From the NCBI GenBank assembly GCA_934565655.1, contig CAKTIE010000002.1, positions 62,001-126,000 of the forward strand: 64,000 nucleotides of DNA, read 5' to 3'. The translations under genes and the position numbers were made by a program. The stretch comes from an uncultured Oscillospiraceae bacterium. Lineage in GTDB: Bacteria > Bacillota > Clostridia > Oscillospirales > Oscillospiraceae. Position 1 is the stretch's first letter; each line of letters begins with the position of its first letter. The notes beneath the pieces were generated by a model. The model searched no databases and was not told the DNA's origin. It saw only the letters and a list, made by a program, of their open reading frames with translations. Below are positions 32,128-40,690 of the stretch, piece after piece.

Positions 32128-32733
32128 ATGCACGAAAAATACGATTCCCGGCTGGTGGCGGGGAAGCTACGCCGCTGGAGCCACTATTTGCAGAACTACC
32201 GTCTGCCCACATGGGAGCAGATCCCCACGCTGGGCCTTTATATGGATCAGGTGCTGACGCTGCTGAGCCGGTATCTCCCCTTTTTGCCCAAGAAAGAAAA
32301 AGAGGAGCAGATCATCACCACCAGCGCCATCAACAACTATGTACGGATGAAGCTGATGCCCGCGCCGGAGAAGAAAAAGTACAGCCGGGTACACATCGCG
32401 TATCTCATCATGATCTGCGCATTGAAGCAGAGCCTGACCATGTCGGAGATCCAGAAGATTTTGCCCAACGGACTGACGGAGGATGAGGTCAGAAGAACCT
32501 ATGAGGCCTTCATCGACCAGTACACCGACTCGGCCCGGATCTTTGTGTCCATGGTAGAGGGCATGGCCGCCCAGCTGCTGGAGGCGGAGGCGGCGGACGA
32601 GGCGGATGTGAACAGCTTCGTGCTGTCCACGGCGGTCATGACCAATTTCTCCCGGCTGCTGACCACCAAGCTGCTGGATTTGCAGGACAGGCCCTTTACC
32701 GAGGAGGCTGTGGCCCTGCGGGAACCGGAATAA
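32128..32733 (+). CDS. DUF1836 family protein (putative MerR-like winged helix)
   Basis: 201 residues, soluble. The first half, WEQIPTLGLYMDQVLTLLSRYL and then ITTSAINNYVRMKLMPAPEKKKYSRVHIAYLIMICALK (split around residue 70), follows the DUF1836 pattern, a small helical DNA-binding-like fold near dormancy and sporulation genes in Firmicutes. It is divergent from one degV gene and convergent with the other, so it may regulate them (inference). The start at 32128 follows GGAGAGAAGG. Confidence 0.8.
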   Translation: MHEKYDSRLVAGKLRRWSHYLQNYRLPTWEQIPTLGLYMDQVLTLLSRYLPFLPKKEKEEQIITTSAINNYVRMKLMPAPEKKKYSRVHIAYLIMICALKQSLTMSEIQKILPNGLTEDEVRRTYEAFIDQYTDSARIFVSMVEGMAAQLLEAEAADEADVNSFVLSTAVMTNFSRLLTTKLLDLQDRPFTEEAVALREPE

Positions 32734-32736
32734 CGG

Positions 32737-32767
32737 AAAAAGAGGACGCAAAGCGTCCTCTTTTTCC
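32737..32767 (+). terminator. Terminator of the DUF1836 gene
   Basis: The stem GGAAAAAGAGGACGC pairs with GCGTCCTCTTTTTCC around an AAA loop. Confidence 0.9.
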
Positions 32768-32769
32768 GA

Positions 32770-32892
32770 GTGAAAAGATAAAAGTGAAGAGTGAAGAACT
32801 AAGGTGTGCCGCAGGCGGCACAATTAAAATCATGCCGCCTGCGGCGGCATACCACAACTTTTCACTCTTCTCTCTTATCTCTTCTCTGACAA
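32770..32892. repeat. Palindromic intergenic repeat, copy A
   Basis: The core 32786-32870 is nearly identical to 37505-37590. The whole element can fold on itself (GGT.TGCCGC...GCGGC..ACC, AGTGAAAAG/CTTTTCACT). The outer arms of the two copies correspond in inverted fashion: the 22 bases at the right of A are the reverse complement of those at the left of B. Confidence 0.85.
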
Positions 32893-32923
32893 AGAAAGGA
32901 CACCATTCCGGTGTCCTTTCTTT
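32887..32923 (-). terminator. Terminator of the second degV gene
   Basis: The stem ACAAAGAAAGGACACC pairs with GGTGTCCTTTCTTTGT; it abuts the stop codon. Confidence 0.8.
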
Positions 32924-32924
32924 G

Positions 32925-33776
32925 TTATTTTGTGTGGAAGTACAGAATGCCCAGTGTGCGGGGGCCGCAGTGGCTGGAGACTGTGCAGCCGGCGCGGGTG
33001 TGCAGCACCTCTTCAAAGGGCTGATAGCTGCGTACCGCCGCCTCTACCTCGGCCACCTCCTCCGGTGTGAAGCCGCCGGACTCGGTGATGAAGATGCGGT
33101 GGAGATCGATGTCGTTGCGGCCCTCCAGGCGCTCCTTCACATATTGCAGCAGGCACTTCTGGTAAGCGCCCCGGTACTTCTTGCCCACACCCATCTTGCC
33201 GTCCTTCACCTGGATGCAGGGCCGGAGGGACAGCATGTTGGCGCCCAGTGCCGCCACGCTGGAGCAGCGGCCGCCCTTGCGGAGATAGCCCAGCTGCTCC
33301 ACCACGAAGCTGACATCCAGCAGCTCCCGCCGCTGGTTCATCCGCTGCTGGATCTCCTGCGCGGTCAGTTGGCCCGCCCGGGCCAGCTCCGCCGCCTCCA
33401 GCACCAGCAGGCCGATGCCGGTGGAGAGATTGCGGGCATCCACGGGGTAGACGTTGCCTACCTCCGCCGCCGCGATGCAGGCGTTCTGATAGCAGGCGGA
33501 CATGTCGCCGGAGATGTGGAAGTGCACCACCGCGTCGGAGCTCTCCAGTTCCTTGCGGAAGAACTCCACATAGTCGTATACCGACACCGCCGCCGTGGAG
33601 CACATGCTGCCGCCGGCCTCCACATGGGCGTAGATCTCGTCGGGGGTGATGTCCACACCGTCCACCAGGGATTCGCCGTCCCGGACGATATACAGGGGCG
33701 AGATGCCGATGTCATAGCGCTGGATCAGCTCGGGGGACAGGTCGCAGGTGCTGTCTGCGGAAATTTTTATATTCAT
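32925..33776 (-). CDS. DegV family fatty-acid-binding protein (second copy)
   Basis: 283 residues with the same family blocks as the first copy: ISADSTCDLSPELI (about 4-17), GSMCSTAAVSVYDYVEFF (about 60-77), HISGDMSACYQNACIAA (about 88-104) and VVEQLGYLRKGGRCSSVAAL. It is likely a FakB-type carrier with a different chain preference. I use the ATG at 33776 (AAAGGA upstream) over a TTG eight codons earlier. Confidence 0.93.
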   Translation of the reverse strand: MNIKISADSTCDLSPELIQRYDIGISPLYIVRDGESLVDGVDITPDEIYAHVEAGGSMCSTAAVSVYDYVEFFRKELESSDAVVHFHISGDMSACYQNACIAAAEVGNVYPVDARNLSTGIGLLVLEAAELARAGQLTAQEIQQRMNQRRELLDVSFVVEQLGYLRKGGRCSSVAALGANMLSLRPCIQVKDGKMGVGKKYRGAYQKCLLQYVKERLEGRNDIDLHRIFITESGGFTPEEVAEVEAAVRSYQPFEEVLHTRAGCTVSSHCGPRTLGILYFHTK

Positions 33777-33861
33777 ATAGCTCTGATTCCTTTGATTCAA
33801 TGCCCGGAAGCGGGCGGAATATCTTTATGGTATCATAACGCGGCCCATACCGCAAGCTTTT

Positions 33862-35265
33862 TTACAGATACCGGTCGATCCGCTGACGAAGCTGCGTCAG
33901 CTTTTCCTGGAATTTCTCCCGGTTTTCCTGGGCACGGAGGCGGTTCTCCTGCACCTCGTCGTGCCACTGGCGGACATCCTCGTCCATGGCGGCGCGGAGC
34001 TGGTCACGGGCGGCCCGGACACGGTTGATGGCGTCCAGCGACTCCGCCGTGCCCCGCAGAAATCCGTCGGCAGGGGTGTCGTGGACGGGGTACAGGCCGC
34101 GGCGGAAGTTGTCCAGCACCACCTCGTAGCGGCGGCAGGCGTTGGCGATGGAGTCATCCCACGAGATATAAATTTCCTTCTGGGCGTTTTCGCCCACCCG
34201 GCGCATCAGCTCACGCTGGGGGATCAGGCGGCGCAGCATGACCGCCATGGAATCGGCGTTCTCCTCGATGAAGAAGCCGTTCTGCCCGTCGGTCACATCC
34301 TCGGCGGCGCAGCTTCCGGCGATCAGCACGCTGGCCAGGCCGCAGGCCGCCGCCTCGCGCACCACAAGGCCGTTGGTGTCGAAGGTGGAGGGGAACAGGA
34401 ACAGGTCTGCCCGGCAGTACCACGCCCGGATGACCTCCCGGTCATAGCAGGGGGCCTCAAAAAACACCTTGTCGCACAGACCCAGCTCCCCGGCGTAGGC
34501 CCGGATGGCGTCGCCGTCGGTGCCTTTTCCCACGAACACCATGCGGAAGTCCTGCCCCTCGTCCTTCAGCTGCTTCAGGGCGTCCAGAATGATCCGCAGA
34601 CCCTTGTACCACATCATGCGGCCCACGAACAGGAACAGCGGCACACCCTCCGGCAGGTCGAGGTCTGCCCCCACGGCGCGCACCTTGTCCTCGCCCAGCC
34701 GTCCGGCGGGGAAGTCCACACCGTTGGGCATGACGATATAGTTCCCCTGATAGCCCAGCGAGCGCAGGTTTTCTCCCGCGCCGTGGCTGACGGTCCACAC
34801 CTCGTCGCAGGCGGAGATGTTCTCCACCAGAAGCCTGATGGACGCCTCCTGCAAAAGCTTACTGTGGATGGCGTTGGCGATGTCGATGTCGAACTTGGTG
34901 TGATAGGTAAACACCAGCGGCACATTCAGCTTCTGGCGCAGCATCCGGGCCAGCACCATGGAGGTGACGGGGCAGTGACTGTGGATCAGGTCGATATGGC
35001 GGCCCTCCACCTGCTCCATCAGCTCCGGGGACAGGGGAAAGCCCGCCCGGTAGCCCACCAGCTTCGTCATGTCGATGCTGGGATAGCGCAGCACCGGGAA
35101 GGGATAGACGCTGTCGTCGGCGTCGGGATAATAGGGCGTCACCACCGTGGCGTCGCCATAGTCCCGCTGGATCACCGTAGCGTAATTGGTGACGGCGTTG
35201 GCCACGCCGTCGATCACCGGTGGGAAGGAATCGTTGATGAGACAAATACTGCGTTTTTCTGCCAT
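33862..35265 (-). CDS. Glycosyltransferase, GT4-like, with C-terminal coiled coil
   Basis: 467 residues, GT-B fold. It has the N-terminal acceptor domain (NDSFPPVIDGVANAV at 10-24; DLIHSHCPV about 92) and the C-terminal nucleotide-sugar domain with VGRMMWYKGLRIILDAL (about 215-231) and the GT4 EX7E-type region FPSTFDTNGLVVREAAACG (about 298-316). After about residue 405 comes a charged helical tail (RAARDQLRAAMDEDVRQWHD and repeats of ENRxxxQEN) that is probably a coiled coil. The closest theme is diacylglycerol glucosyltransferases that build membrane glycolipids. The exact sugar is unknown. Confidence 0.88.
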   Translation of the reverse strand: MAEKRSICLINDSFPPVIDGVANAVTNYATVIQRDYGDATVVTPYYPDADDSVYPFPVLRYPSIDMTKLVGYRAGFPLSPELMEQVEGRHIDLIHSHCPVTSMVLARMLRQKLNVPLVFTYHTKFDIDIANAIHSKLLQEASIRLLVENISACDEVWTVSHGAGENLRSLGYQGNYIVMPNGVDFPAGRLGEDKVRAVGADLDLPEGVPLFLFVGRMMWYKGLRIILDALKQLKDEGQDFRMVFVGKGTDGDAIRAYAGELGLCDKVFFEAPCYDREVIRAWYCRADLFLFPSTFDTNGLVVREAAACGLASVLIAGSCAAEDVTDGQNGFFIEENADSMAVMLRRLIPQRELMRRVGENAQKEIYISWDDSIANACRRYEVVLDNFRRGLYPVHDTPADGFLRGTAESLDAINRVRAARDQLRAAMDEDVRQWHDEVQENRLRAQENREKFQEKLTQLRQRIDRYL

Positions 35266-35356
35266 AAAAGCGCTCCTTTCCGATCATTGCTTCAGATGGG
35301 TCTATTATACCGTATCCGCTCCGGCGGCGCAACAGACAGGGTGTGTTTCTTTTCGA

Positions 35357-35385
35357 TTGTATTCCCCGGCGAAAACTGGTATAAT
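35357..35385 (+). promoter_or_regulatory. Promoter of recG
   Basis: TTGTAT (35357-35362), a 17-base spacer and TATAAT (35380-35385). Confidence 0.7.
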
Positions 35386-35415
35386 CAACAAAAAGCAGCG
35401 GAAGGAGGCGGAAGC

Positions 35416-37470
35416 ATGGCGGGACTCAACACCAGCGTGCAGTACATCAGGGGCATCGGAGAAGCACGGGCCAAAGCGCTGGAAAAGCTGGGCATCACCA
35501 CGCTGCGGGAGCTGATCGGCTTCTTTCCCCGGCGGTATGAGGACCGCAGCGTCATCTATCCCATCGCGGAGCTTCCCGTGGGGGAGACGGCCTGCTGCCA
35601 TGCCATGATCGCCGGTACGCCCACCAGCCACCGCATCACGGGCGGGCGCACGGTGGTGAAGGTGCGGGCGGTGGACGATACCGGCGTGCTGGACGTGACG
35701 TTTTTCAATCAGGCCTACCGCCAGCAGAGCCTCCACGTTGGCGACAGCTTCGTATTCTGCGGCAAGGTGGAGGGCAACCTCCTGCGGCGGCAGATGATAA
35801 ATCCCCTGATGGAGCCAGAGGGACAGCACCAGCTGACGGGCCGGATCATGCCGGTGTATCCGCTGACCAAGGGCGTCAGCCAGCTGCTGCTGCAAAAGGC
35901 CATGCGGCAGGGGCTGGACGAGTGCCGGGAGCTGATGCCGGACGTGCTGCCGGATCAGGTGCGCATGACCCATCAGCTGTGTTATGTCAACTACGCTTAC
36001 GAGAACATCCACTTTCCCGCCAGCTTTGAGGCGCTGGGGCAGGCCCACCGGCGGCTGGTGTTCGAGGAGCTGTTCCTTGTGACCTGCGGGCTGCACCTGC
36101 TGCGCTCGCGGCGGGTGGATGTGGCGGGACCGGTGTGCCGCGCCGTGGACATGCAGCCCTTCTATGACGCGCTGCCTTTCCCGCTGACGGGTGCCCAGAA
36201 AAAGGCCATTGGTGACGCGGTGGCGGACATGACGTCGGCACGGCCCATGAACCGGCTGTGTCAGGGCGACGTGGGCAGCGGCAAGACCATGGTGGCCGCC
36301 GCCTGCGTATGGTTCGCCGCCCAATCGGGGTGGCAGTCGGCCCTGATGGCCCCCACGGAGATATTGGCCAGGCAGCACTACGAAAATCTGGCACCGCTGT
36401 TCGCCCGGTTCGGCATCCCCTGCGCATTGCTGACCGGCTCCACCAAGGCTAAGGAGCGGCGGGCCATTCTGGAGGGGCTCTCCGACGGCAGCATCGGCCT
36501 TTGCATCGGCACCCACGCCCTGCTGACGGAGGACGTGCAGTATCAAAAACTGGGTCTTGTCATCACCGACGAGCAGCACCGCTTCGGCGTGGCCCAGCGG
36601 TCGGCGCTGGGGCAGAAGGCGGAGAATCCCCACATGCTGGTGCTGTCCGCCACCCCCATTCCCCGGACGCTGGCGCTGATCATTTACGGCGATCTGGATG
36701 TGTCCATCATCAACGAGTTGCCGCCGGGACGGCAGAGGGTGGATACCTTCGCCGTGGACGAGCGGTATCGGGCGCGGCTGAACGGCTTCATCCGCAAGCA
36801 GGTGGCCGAGGGGCATCAGGTGTTCATCGTGTGCCCGCTGGTAGGCGACGGCGATGAGCTGCCTGATGAGCGGAAGGCCGTGACGGCCTATGCAAAGACT
36901 TTGCAGGAGGAGACCTTCCCCGATCTGCGGATCGCGGTGGTTCACGGCAAGATGAAGGCCAGGGAGAAGGAGGCCGTCATGGCGGCCTTTGCCGCCGGTG
37001 AGACGGACATTCTGGTATCCACCACGGTGGTGGAGGTGGGCGTGGACGTACCCAACGCCACGCTGATGGTGGTGGAGAACGCCGAGCGCTTCGGCCTGAG
37101 CCAGCTGCACCAGCTGCGGGGGCGGGTAGGCCGGGGTAAGGCGAAAAGCTACTGCGTACTGGTATCGCAGGGCGGCGGCGAGGAGACGAAGCGGCGGCTG
37201 AAGGCCCTGACGGACACCAACGACGGCTTCAAGATCGCGGAGGAGGATCTGAAGCTCCGGGGCCCCGGCGATTTCTTCGGCCAGCGGCAGCACGGTCTGC
37301 CCATGCTGCAAATTGCTGATCTCAACTGCGACATGCTGCTGCTGGAGGAGGCACAGTCCGCCGCCCGCGCCCTGCTGGCGCAGGACGATCAGCTGACCGC
37401 CCCGGAGCACAGGAGGCTGCGGGAACGCATTGACGAGCTGTTCGAGATGAATGCGGAGGGGCTGAATTAA
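35416..37470 (+). CDS. recG: ATP-dependent DNA helicase RecG
   Basis: 684 residues. It remodels stalled forks and branched DNA. The N-terminal wedge domain starts VQYIRGIGEARAKALEKLGI. The helicase core has Walker A GDVGSGKTMVAA (about 285), the DEQHRFGV box (about 390), SATPIPRT (about 415), TTVVEVGVDVPNA (about 535) and the arginine-finger motif QLRGRVGRG (about 565). Length is typical. I set the start at 35416, where GGAAGGAGG precedes MAGLNT. A much longer in-frame reading upstream lies antisense to the glycosyltransferase gene and is rejected. Confidence 0.96.
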   Translation: MAGLNTSVQYIRGIGEARAKALEKLGITTLRELIGFFPRRYEDRSVIYPIAELPVGETACCHAMIAGTPTSHRITGGRTVVKVRAVDDTGVLDVTFFNQAYRQQSLHVGDSFVFCGKVEGNLLRRQMINPLMEPEGQHQLTGRIMPVYPLTKGVSQLLLQKAMRQGLDECRELMPDVLPDQVRMTHQLCYVNYAYENIHFPASFEALGQAHRRLVFEELFLVTCGLHLLRSRRVDVAGPVCRAVDMQPFYDALPFPLTGAQKKAIGDAVADMTSARPMNRLCQGDVGSGKTMVAAACVWFAAQSGWQSALMAPTEILARQHYENLAPLFARFGIPCALLTGSTKAKERRAILEGLSDGSIGLCIGTHALLTEDVQYQKLGLVITDEQHRFGVAQRSALGQKAENPHMLVLSATPIPRTLALIIYGDLDVSIINELPPGRQRVDTFAVDERYRARLNGFIRKQVAEGHQVFIVCPLVGDGDELPDERKAVTAYAKTLQEETFPDLRIAVVHGKMKAREKEAVMAAFAAGETDILVSTTVVEVGVDVPNATLMVVENAERFGLSQLHQLRGRVGRGKAKSYCVLVSQGGGEETKRRLKALTDTNDGFKIAEEDLKLRGPGDFFGQRQHGLPMLQIADLNCDMLLLEEAQSAARALLAQDDQLTAPEHRRLRERIDELFEMNAEGLN

Positions 37471-37486
37471 AGCGCCCCGAAGGGCG

Positions 37487-37611
37487 CAGAGAAGAGATAA
37501 GAGAGAAGAGTGAAGAACTTCGGTGTGCCGCTTTGCGGCACAATTAAAATCATGCCGCCTGCGGCGGCATACCACAGCTTTTCACTCTTCACTATTCACT
37601 TTTCACTTAAA
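37487..37611. repeat. Palindromic intergenic repeat, copy B
   Basis: Second copy of the element at 32770-32892, again in a 3' intergenic position between recG and the convergent nudC gene. See copy A. Confidence 0.85.
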
Positions 37612-37615
37612 CCAA

Positions 37616-37642
37616 CAGCGCCGTCCCATCGGGACGGCGCTG
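37616..37642. terminator. Bidirectional terminator between recG and nudC
   Basis: A 12-bp perfect stem CAGCGCCGTCCC/GGGACGGCGCTG with a 3-base loop. Confidence 0.8.
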
Positions 37643-37647
37643 TCGAT

Positions 37648-38466
37648 TTATTCCTTGCCCAGCCGGAACCGCTCGATCATCTCGGCGGTCAGGCTGATGT
37701 CGTTTTCCCGGCTGGGGATCTCCTCGCGGGAGAGCCACACACCCTCGCACAACTCGTTGTGGTCGAGGGTAATGTTCGGGTCGCCGTCCAGCTCGCAGTA
37801 AAAGCCGGTCAGAAGGGTGTCGGTAAAGGCCCATGGCTGGTTCTTGTAGTACCGCAGATTCTTCACCTTCACGCCTACCTCCTCCATCACCTCCCGGTGG
37901 ACGGTGTCCTCCAGCGTTTCACCGATCTCCACGAACCCGGCGATGAGGGCATAGCCCCGGAAGGGACGGTTGGCATAGCGGGTCAGCAGCAGCCTGTCCC
38001 CGTGGGTGACGGCCACGATCACGGCGGGGCAGATCTTGGGGTACTCGATCTGGCCGCAGGCCGGGCAGACCATGGCCCGCTCGATGTCGCTGGGCTTCAT
38101 CTTATGGCCGCAATGGCCGCAGAACTGCCGCGCGCCGTACCACCGGTGGAGCTGCACGGCGGTGATGGCGGCAAAGGCCGTCTCCATGGGCCGCACCGAC
38201 CGGATGCCGCCCACGTCCACATATTCCGCGCCCTCCGGCACGGTGTCCGGCGTGCGGGCCAGATAGCAGTCCACCCCGTCCAGCGAGAACACATGAAGGG
38301 CGTCCTCCGTGGGGATGGCCGTTCCGAACCGGGGCAGGGCCCAGCCGTCGCCGTCCTTTTGCAGCAGTACCTTCCCCTTGCGCACGCACAGGGCAATGTC
38401 GTGGGCGTCGGGCTTGCCGATGACGTAAGTGCGGTCAAACCGGTGGGGCGCGATATCCTGTATCAT
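37648..38466 (-). CDS. nudC: NADH pyrophosphatase / RNA decapping hydrolase
   Basis: 272 residues. It splits NAD(H) into NMN(H) and AMP and can remove NAD caps from RNA. It has a four-cysteine zinc ribbon (FCGHCG ... MVCPACG, about 112-135), the Nudix box GFVEIGETLEDTVHREVMEEVG (about 176-197) and the NADH-specificity motif in degenerate form, NQPWAF (usual SQPWPFP). The start at 38466 follows GAGGG. It is divergent from uvrC. Confidence 0.93.
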   Translation of the reverse strand: MIQDIAPHRFDRTYVIGKPDAHDIALCVRKGKVLLQKDGDGWALPRFGTAIPTEDALHVFSLDGVDCYLARTPDTVPEGAEYVDVGGIRSVRPMETAFAAITAVQLHRWYGARQFCGHCGHKMKPSDIERAMVCPACGQIEYPKICPAVIVAVTHGDRLLLTRYANRPFRGYALIAGFVEIGETLEDTVHREVMEEVGVKVKNLRYYKNQPWAFTDTLLTGFYCELDGDPNITLDHNELCEGVWLSREEIPSRENDISLTAEMIERFRLGKE

Positions 38467-38499
38467 AAAAACGTTCCCTCTTTCGTTGCTTTTTCTCTG

Positions 38500-38528
38500 A
38501 TGATACCATGTTGCCGGAGAAAAAGCAA
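38500..38528 (-). promoter_or_regulatory. Promoter of nudC
   Basis: TTGCTT (38523-38528), a 17-base spacer and TATCAT (38500-38505) on the minus strand. Confidence 0.65.
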
Positions 38529-38530
38529 CC

Positions 38531-38559
38531 TTGCGGCCCGGACGTCGGCGTGCTATACT
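38531..38559 (+). promoter_or_regulatory. Promoter of uvrC
   Basis: TTGCGG (38531-38536), a 17-base spacer and TATACT (38554-38559), back to back with the nudC promoter. Confidence 0.65.
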
Positions 38560-38589
38560 GGGAGCACCATCGGAAAGGGGGTCTTTATC

Positions 38590-40422
38590 ATGACGAAACA
38601 GGAGCTGCTGCAGAAGGCGGACAGCCTGCCGCTGTCCCCCGGCGTGTATATCATGATGGACAGGACGGGACTGGTCATCTATGTGGGCAAGGCGAAAAAG
38701 CTGAAAAACCGCGTCAGCCAGTACTTCCAGTCCGGCAGCGGCCACAATGAAAAGACCCGGATGATGGTGTCGCAGGTGGATCACTTCGACACCATCATGG
38801 TGCGGACGGAGTTCGAGGCGCTGATTCTGGAGAACTCCCTCATCAAGCGGCACCAGCCCCGGTATAATATTCTGCTGAAAGATGACAAGGGCTATCCCTT
38901 CGTGCGGCTGAATGAAAAAGCGCCCTATCCCCGGTTCACGCTGGTGAACAAGCCGGAGGAGGACGGCGCCCGGTACTTCGGACCCTTCGGCGGGCGGCAT
39001 GAGACTAAGGCCGCCCTGCAGGCGGTGTGCGCCGCGCTGAAGCTGCCCACCTGCAATCGCCAGTTCCCGCGGGATATCGGCAAGGAGCGGCCGTGCCTGA
39101 ACCACCACATCGGCCGGTGCGACGGCTTCTGCTCTCCCGACGGCCCCGGCCAGGCGGAGTATCAGGCCCGGATGGCCCAGGCGGCGGAGCTGCTGGGCGG
39201 CAAGCTGCGGCAGGTGACGGCCAGCCTCCGGCAGGAGATGGAGCAGGCGGCGGAGAATCTGGAGTTTGAAAAGGCCGCCGCCCTCCGGGACCGGATGCAG
39301 GCTTTGCAGGTGCTGGGTAAGCAGCAGCAGGTCATCGCCGGGGTGTGCGCCGACACGGACGTGTGGGGTGTATACATTGGGCCGGTGCGATGCGGCGCGG
39401 CAGTGCTGCACATTGAAAACGGCGACCTGCTGGGCCGCCAGATCGAGATTTTCCCTACCGCTGCCGATCAGGCGGAGAGCGAGGTGCTGTCCGCCGTGCT
39501 GAGCCAGTACTATCTGGACAAGGCGGTGCTGCCCCGTGAGATATTGCTGCCGTGCCTGTTCGACGGCAGCGACACCTTTGCCGCCCTGCTGACGGGGCAG
39601 GCGGGCCACAAGGTGACGGTCAAGGCGCCCCAGCGGGGCGAGCGCTCCCAGCTGGTGGACATGGCGGCCCAGAACGCCCGCGAGGAGGCCGAACGCATCA
39701 CCACGGAGTCGGAGCGGGTGGCCAGAGCGCTGACGGACTTGCAGACGCTGGCGCAGCTGCCCGCCGTACCCCGGCGGATGGAGAGCTACGACATCTCCAA
39801 CTTGGGCAGCGACGACATGGTGGCCTCCATGGTGGTGTTCGTGGACGGTAAGCCGCTGAAGCGGGACTACCGCAAATTTGCCATCAAGACGCTGACCGGC
39901 CCCGACGACTACGCCGCCATGCAGGAGGTGCTGGAGCGGCGGTTTGCCCACAAGGACGATGAGAAATTCCCGCCTCTGCCGGATCTGCTGCTGATCGACG
40001 GCGGCCTGGGCCACGCCCATGCGGCGCTGGCGGCGGAGCAGGCAGCGGGGGTATCCATCCCCATTCTGGGCATGGTGAAGGACGACCGCCACCGCACCCG
40101 CGCGCTGATCACCGTCGAGGGCAGCGAGCTGGGCATCCAGCAGTCGCCCCACATCTTCACCCTCATCGGACGAGTGCAGGAGGAGGTGCACCGGTTCGCC
40201 ATCACCTTCCAGCGGCAGAAGCACAAAAAGCGCACCTACCGCAGCAAGCTGGACGGCATCCCCGGTGTGGGCGAGGCCCGGAAGCAGGCGCTGCTCAAGC
40301 GCTTCGGCACGGTGAAGGCCATCGAAAGCGCGTCGCCGGAGGATCTGCGAAAGGTGCTGCCCGCCCCGGCGGCGCTGGCGGTATATGAGCGGTTCCACCC
40401 GGCGGAAAATACCGGAAGCTGA
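38590..40422 (+). CDS. uvrC: Excinuclease ABC subunit C
   Basis: 610 residues, nucleotide excision repair. The GIY-YIG nuclease at the N-terminus (PGVYIMMDRTGLVIYVGKAK, residues 17-36) makes the 3' cut. The UVR helix pair is at EFEKAAALRDRM (about 220). The RNase H-like domain with DISNLGSDDMVASMVVF (about 400-416) and DLLLIDGGLGHAHAA (about 465-480) makes the 5' cut. The C-terminal helix-hairpin-helix is at IPGVGEARKQALLKRFG (about 558-574). Start at 38590 with GGGGG upstream. Confidence 0.96.
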   Translation: MTKQELLQKADSLPLSPGVYIMMDRTGLVIYVGKAKKLKNRVSQYFQSGSGHNEKTRMMVSQVDHFDTIMVRTEFEALILENSLIKRHQPRYNILLKDDKGYPFVRLNEKAPYPRFTLVNKPEEDGARYFGPFGGRHETKAALQAVCAALKLPTCNRQFPRDIGKERPCLNHHIGRCDGFCSPDGPGQAEYQARMAQAAELLGGKLRQVTASLRQEMEQAAENLEFEKAAALRDRMQALQVLGKQQQVIAGVCADTDVWGVYIGPVRCGAAVLHIENGDLLGRQIEIFPTAADQAESEVLSAVLSQYYLDKAVLPREILLPCLFDGSDTFAALLTGQAGHKVTVKAPQRGERSQLVDMAAQNAREEAERITTESERVARALTDLQTLAQLPAVPRRMESYDISNLGSDDMVASMVVFVDGKPLKRDYRKFAIKTLTGPDDYAAMQEVLERRFAHKDDEKFPPLPDLLLIDGGLGHAHAALAAEQAAGVSIPILGMVKDDRHRTRALITVEGSELGIQQSPHIFTLIGRVQEEVHRFAITFQRQKHKKRTYRSKLDGIPGVGEARKQALLKRFGTVKAIESASPEDLRKVLPAPAALAVYERFHPAENTGS

Positions 40423-40430
40423 CAGAAACA

Positions 40431-40462
40431 AAAAACCGGCCTGCATTCGCAGGCCGGTTTTC
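40431..40462. terminator. Bidirectional terminator after uvrC
   Basis: The stem AAACCGGCCTGC pairs with GCAGGCCGGTTT around an ATTC loop, with A- and T-runs. Confidence 0.9.
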
Positions 40463-40471
40463 TGCCGTTTG

Positions 40472-40657
40472 TTACTTTTTCTTCTTGTTCATCATGACCA
40501 GCACCACCACGATGGCGACAACGGCCACAGCGGCCAGACCGATCAGCAGGGGGATATTGCTGGTATCACCGGTCGCTGCCGGGGTAATGGCCCACACGGG
40601 AACCATCAGCGCCGCACACAGAGCGGCACTCAGCACCACGGAAACAAAATGCTTCAT
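40472..40657 (-). CDS. Small secreted membrane-anchored protein
   Basis: 61 residues: signal peptide (about 1-23, ends VWA), a very short mature part with ATGDTSN, a membrane helix (about 37-57) and a KKKK tail. The layout resembles a minimal sortase-type signal without a passenger domain. The ribosome site is AGAGGAG. It follows the M23 peptidase gene on the same strand with a 33-base gap and may be co-transcribed. Function unknown. Confidence 0.65.
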   Translation of the reverse strand: MKHFVSVVLSAALCAALMVPVWAITPAATGDTSNIPLLIGLAAVAVVAIVVVLVMMNKKKK

Positions 40658-40690
40658 GAAATTCTCCTCTTTTCCTAGATTTTTCTTTTT

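Noticed and set aside
33961..35415. Very long N-terminal extension of recG
   Set aside because: It is antisense to the glycosyltransferase gene. RecG proper starts at 35416 after AGGAGG and has full family length from there.
38467..40446. In-frame upstream extension of nudC antisense to uvrC
   Set aside because: nudC begins at 38466 with a ribosome site and promoter; the extension is antisense to uvrC and has no family sequence.
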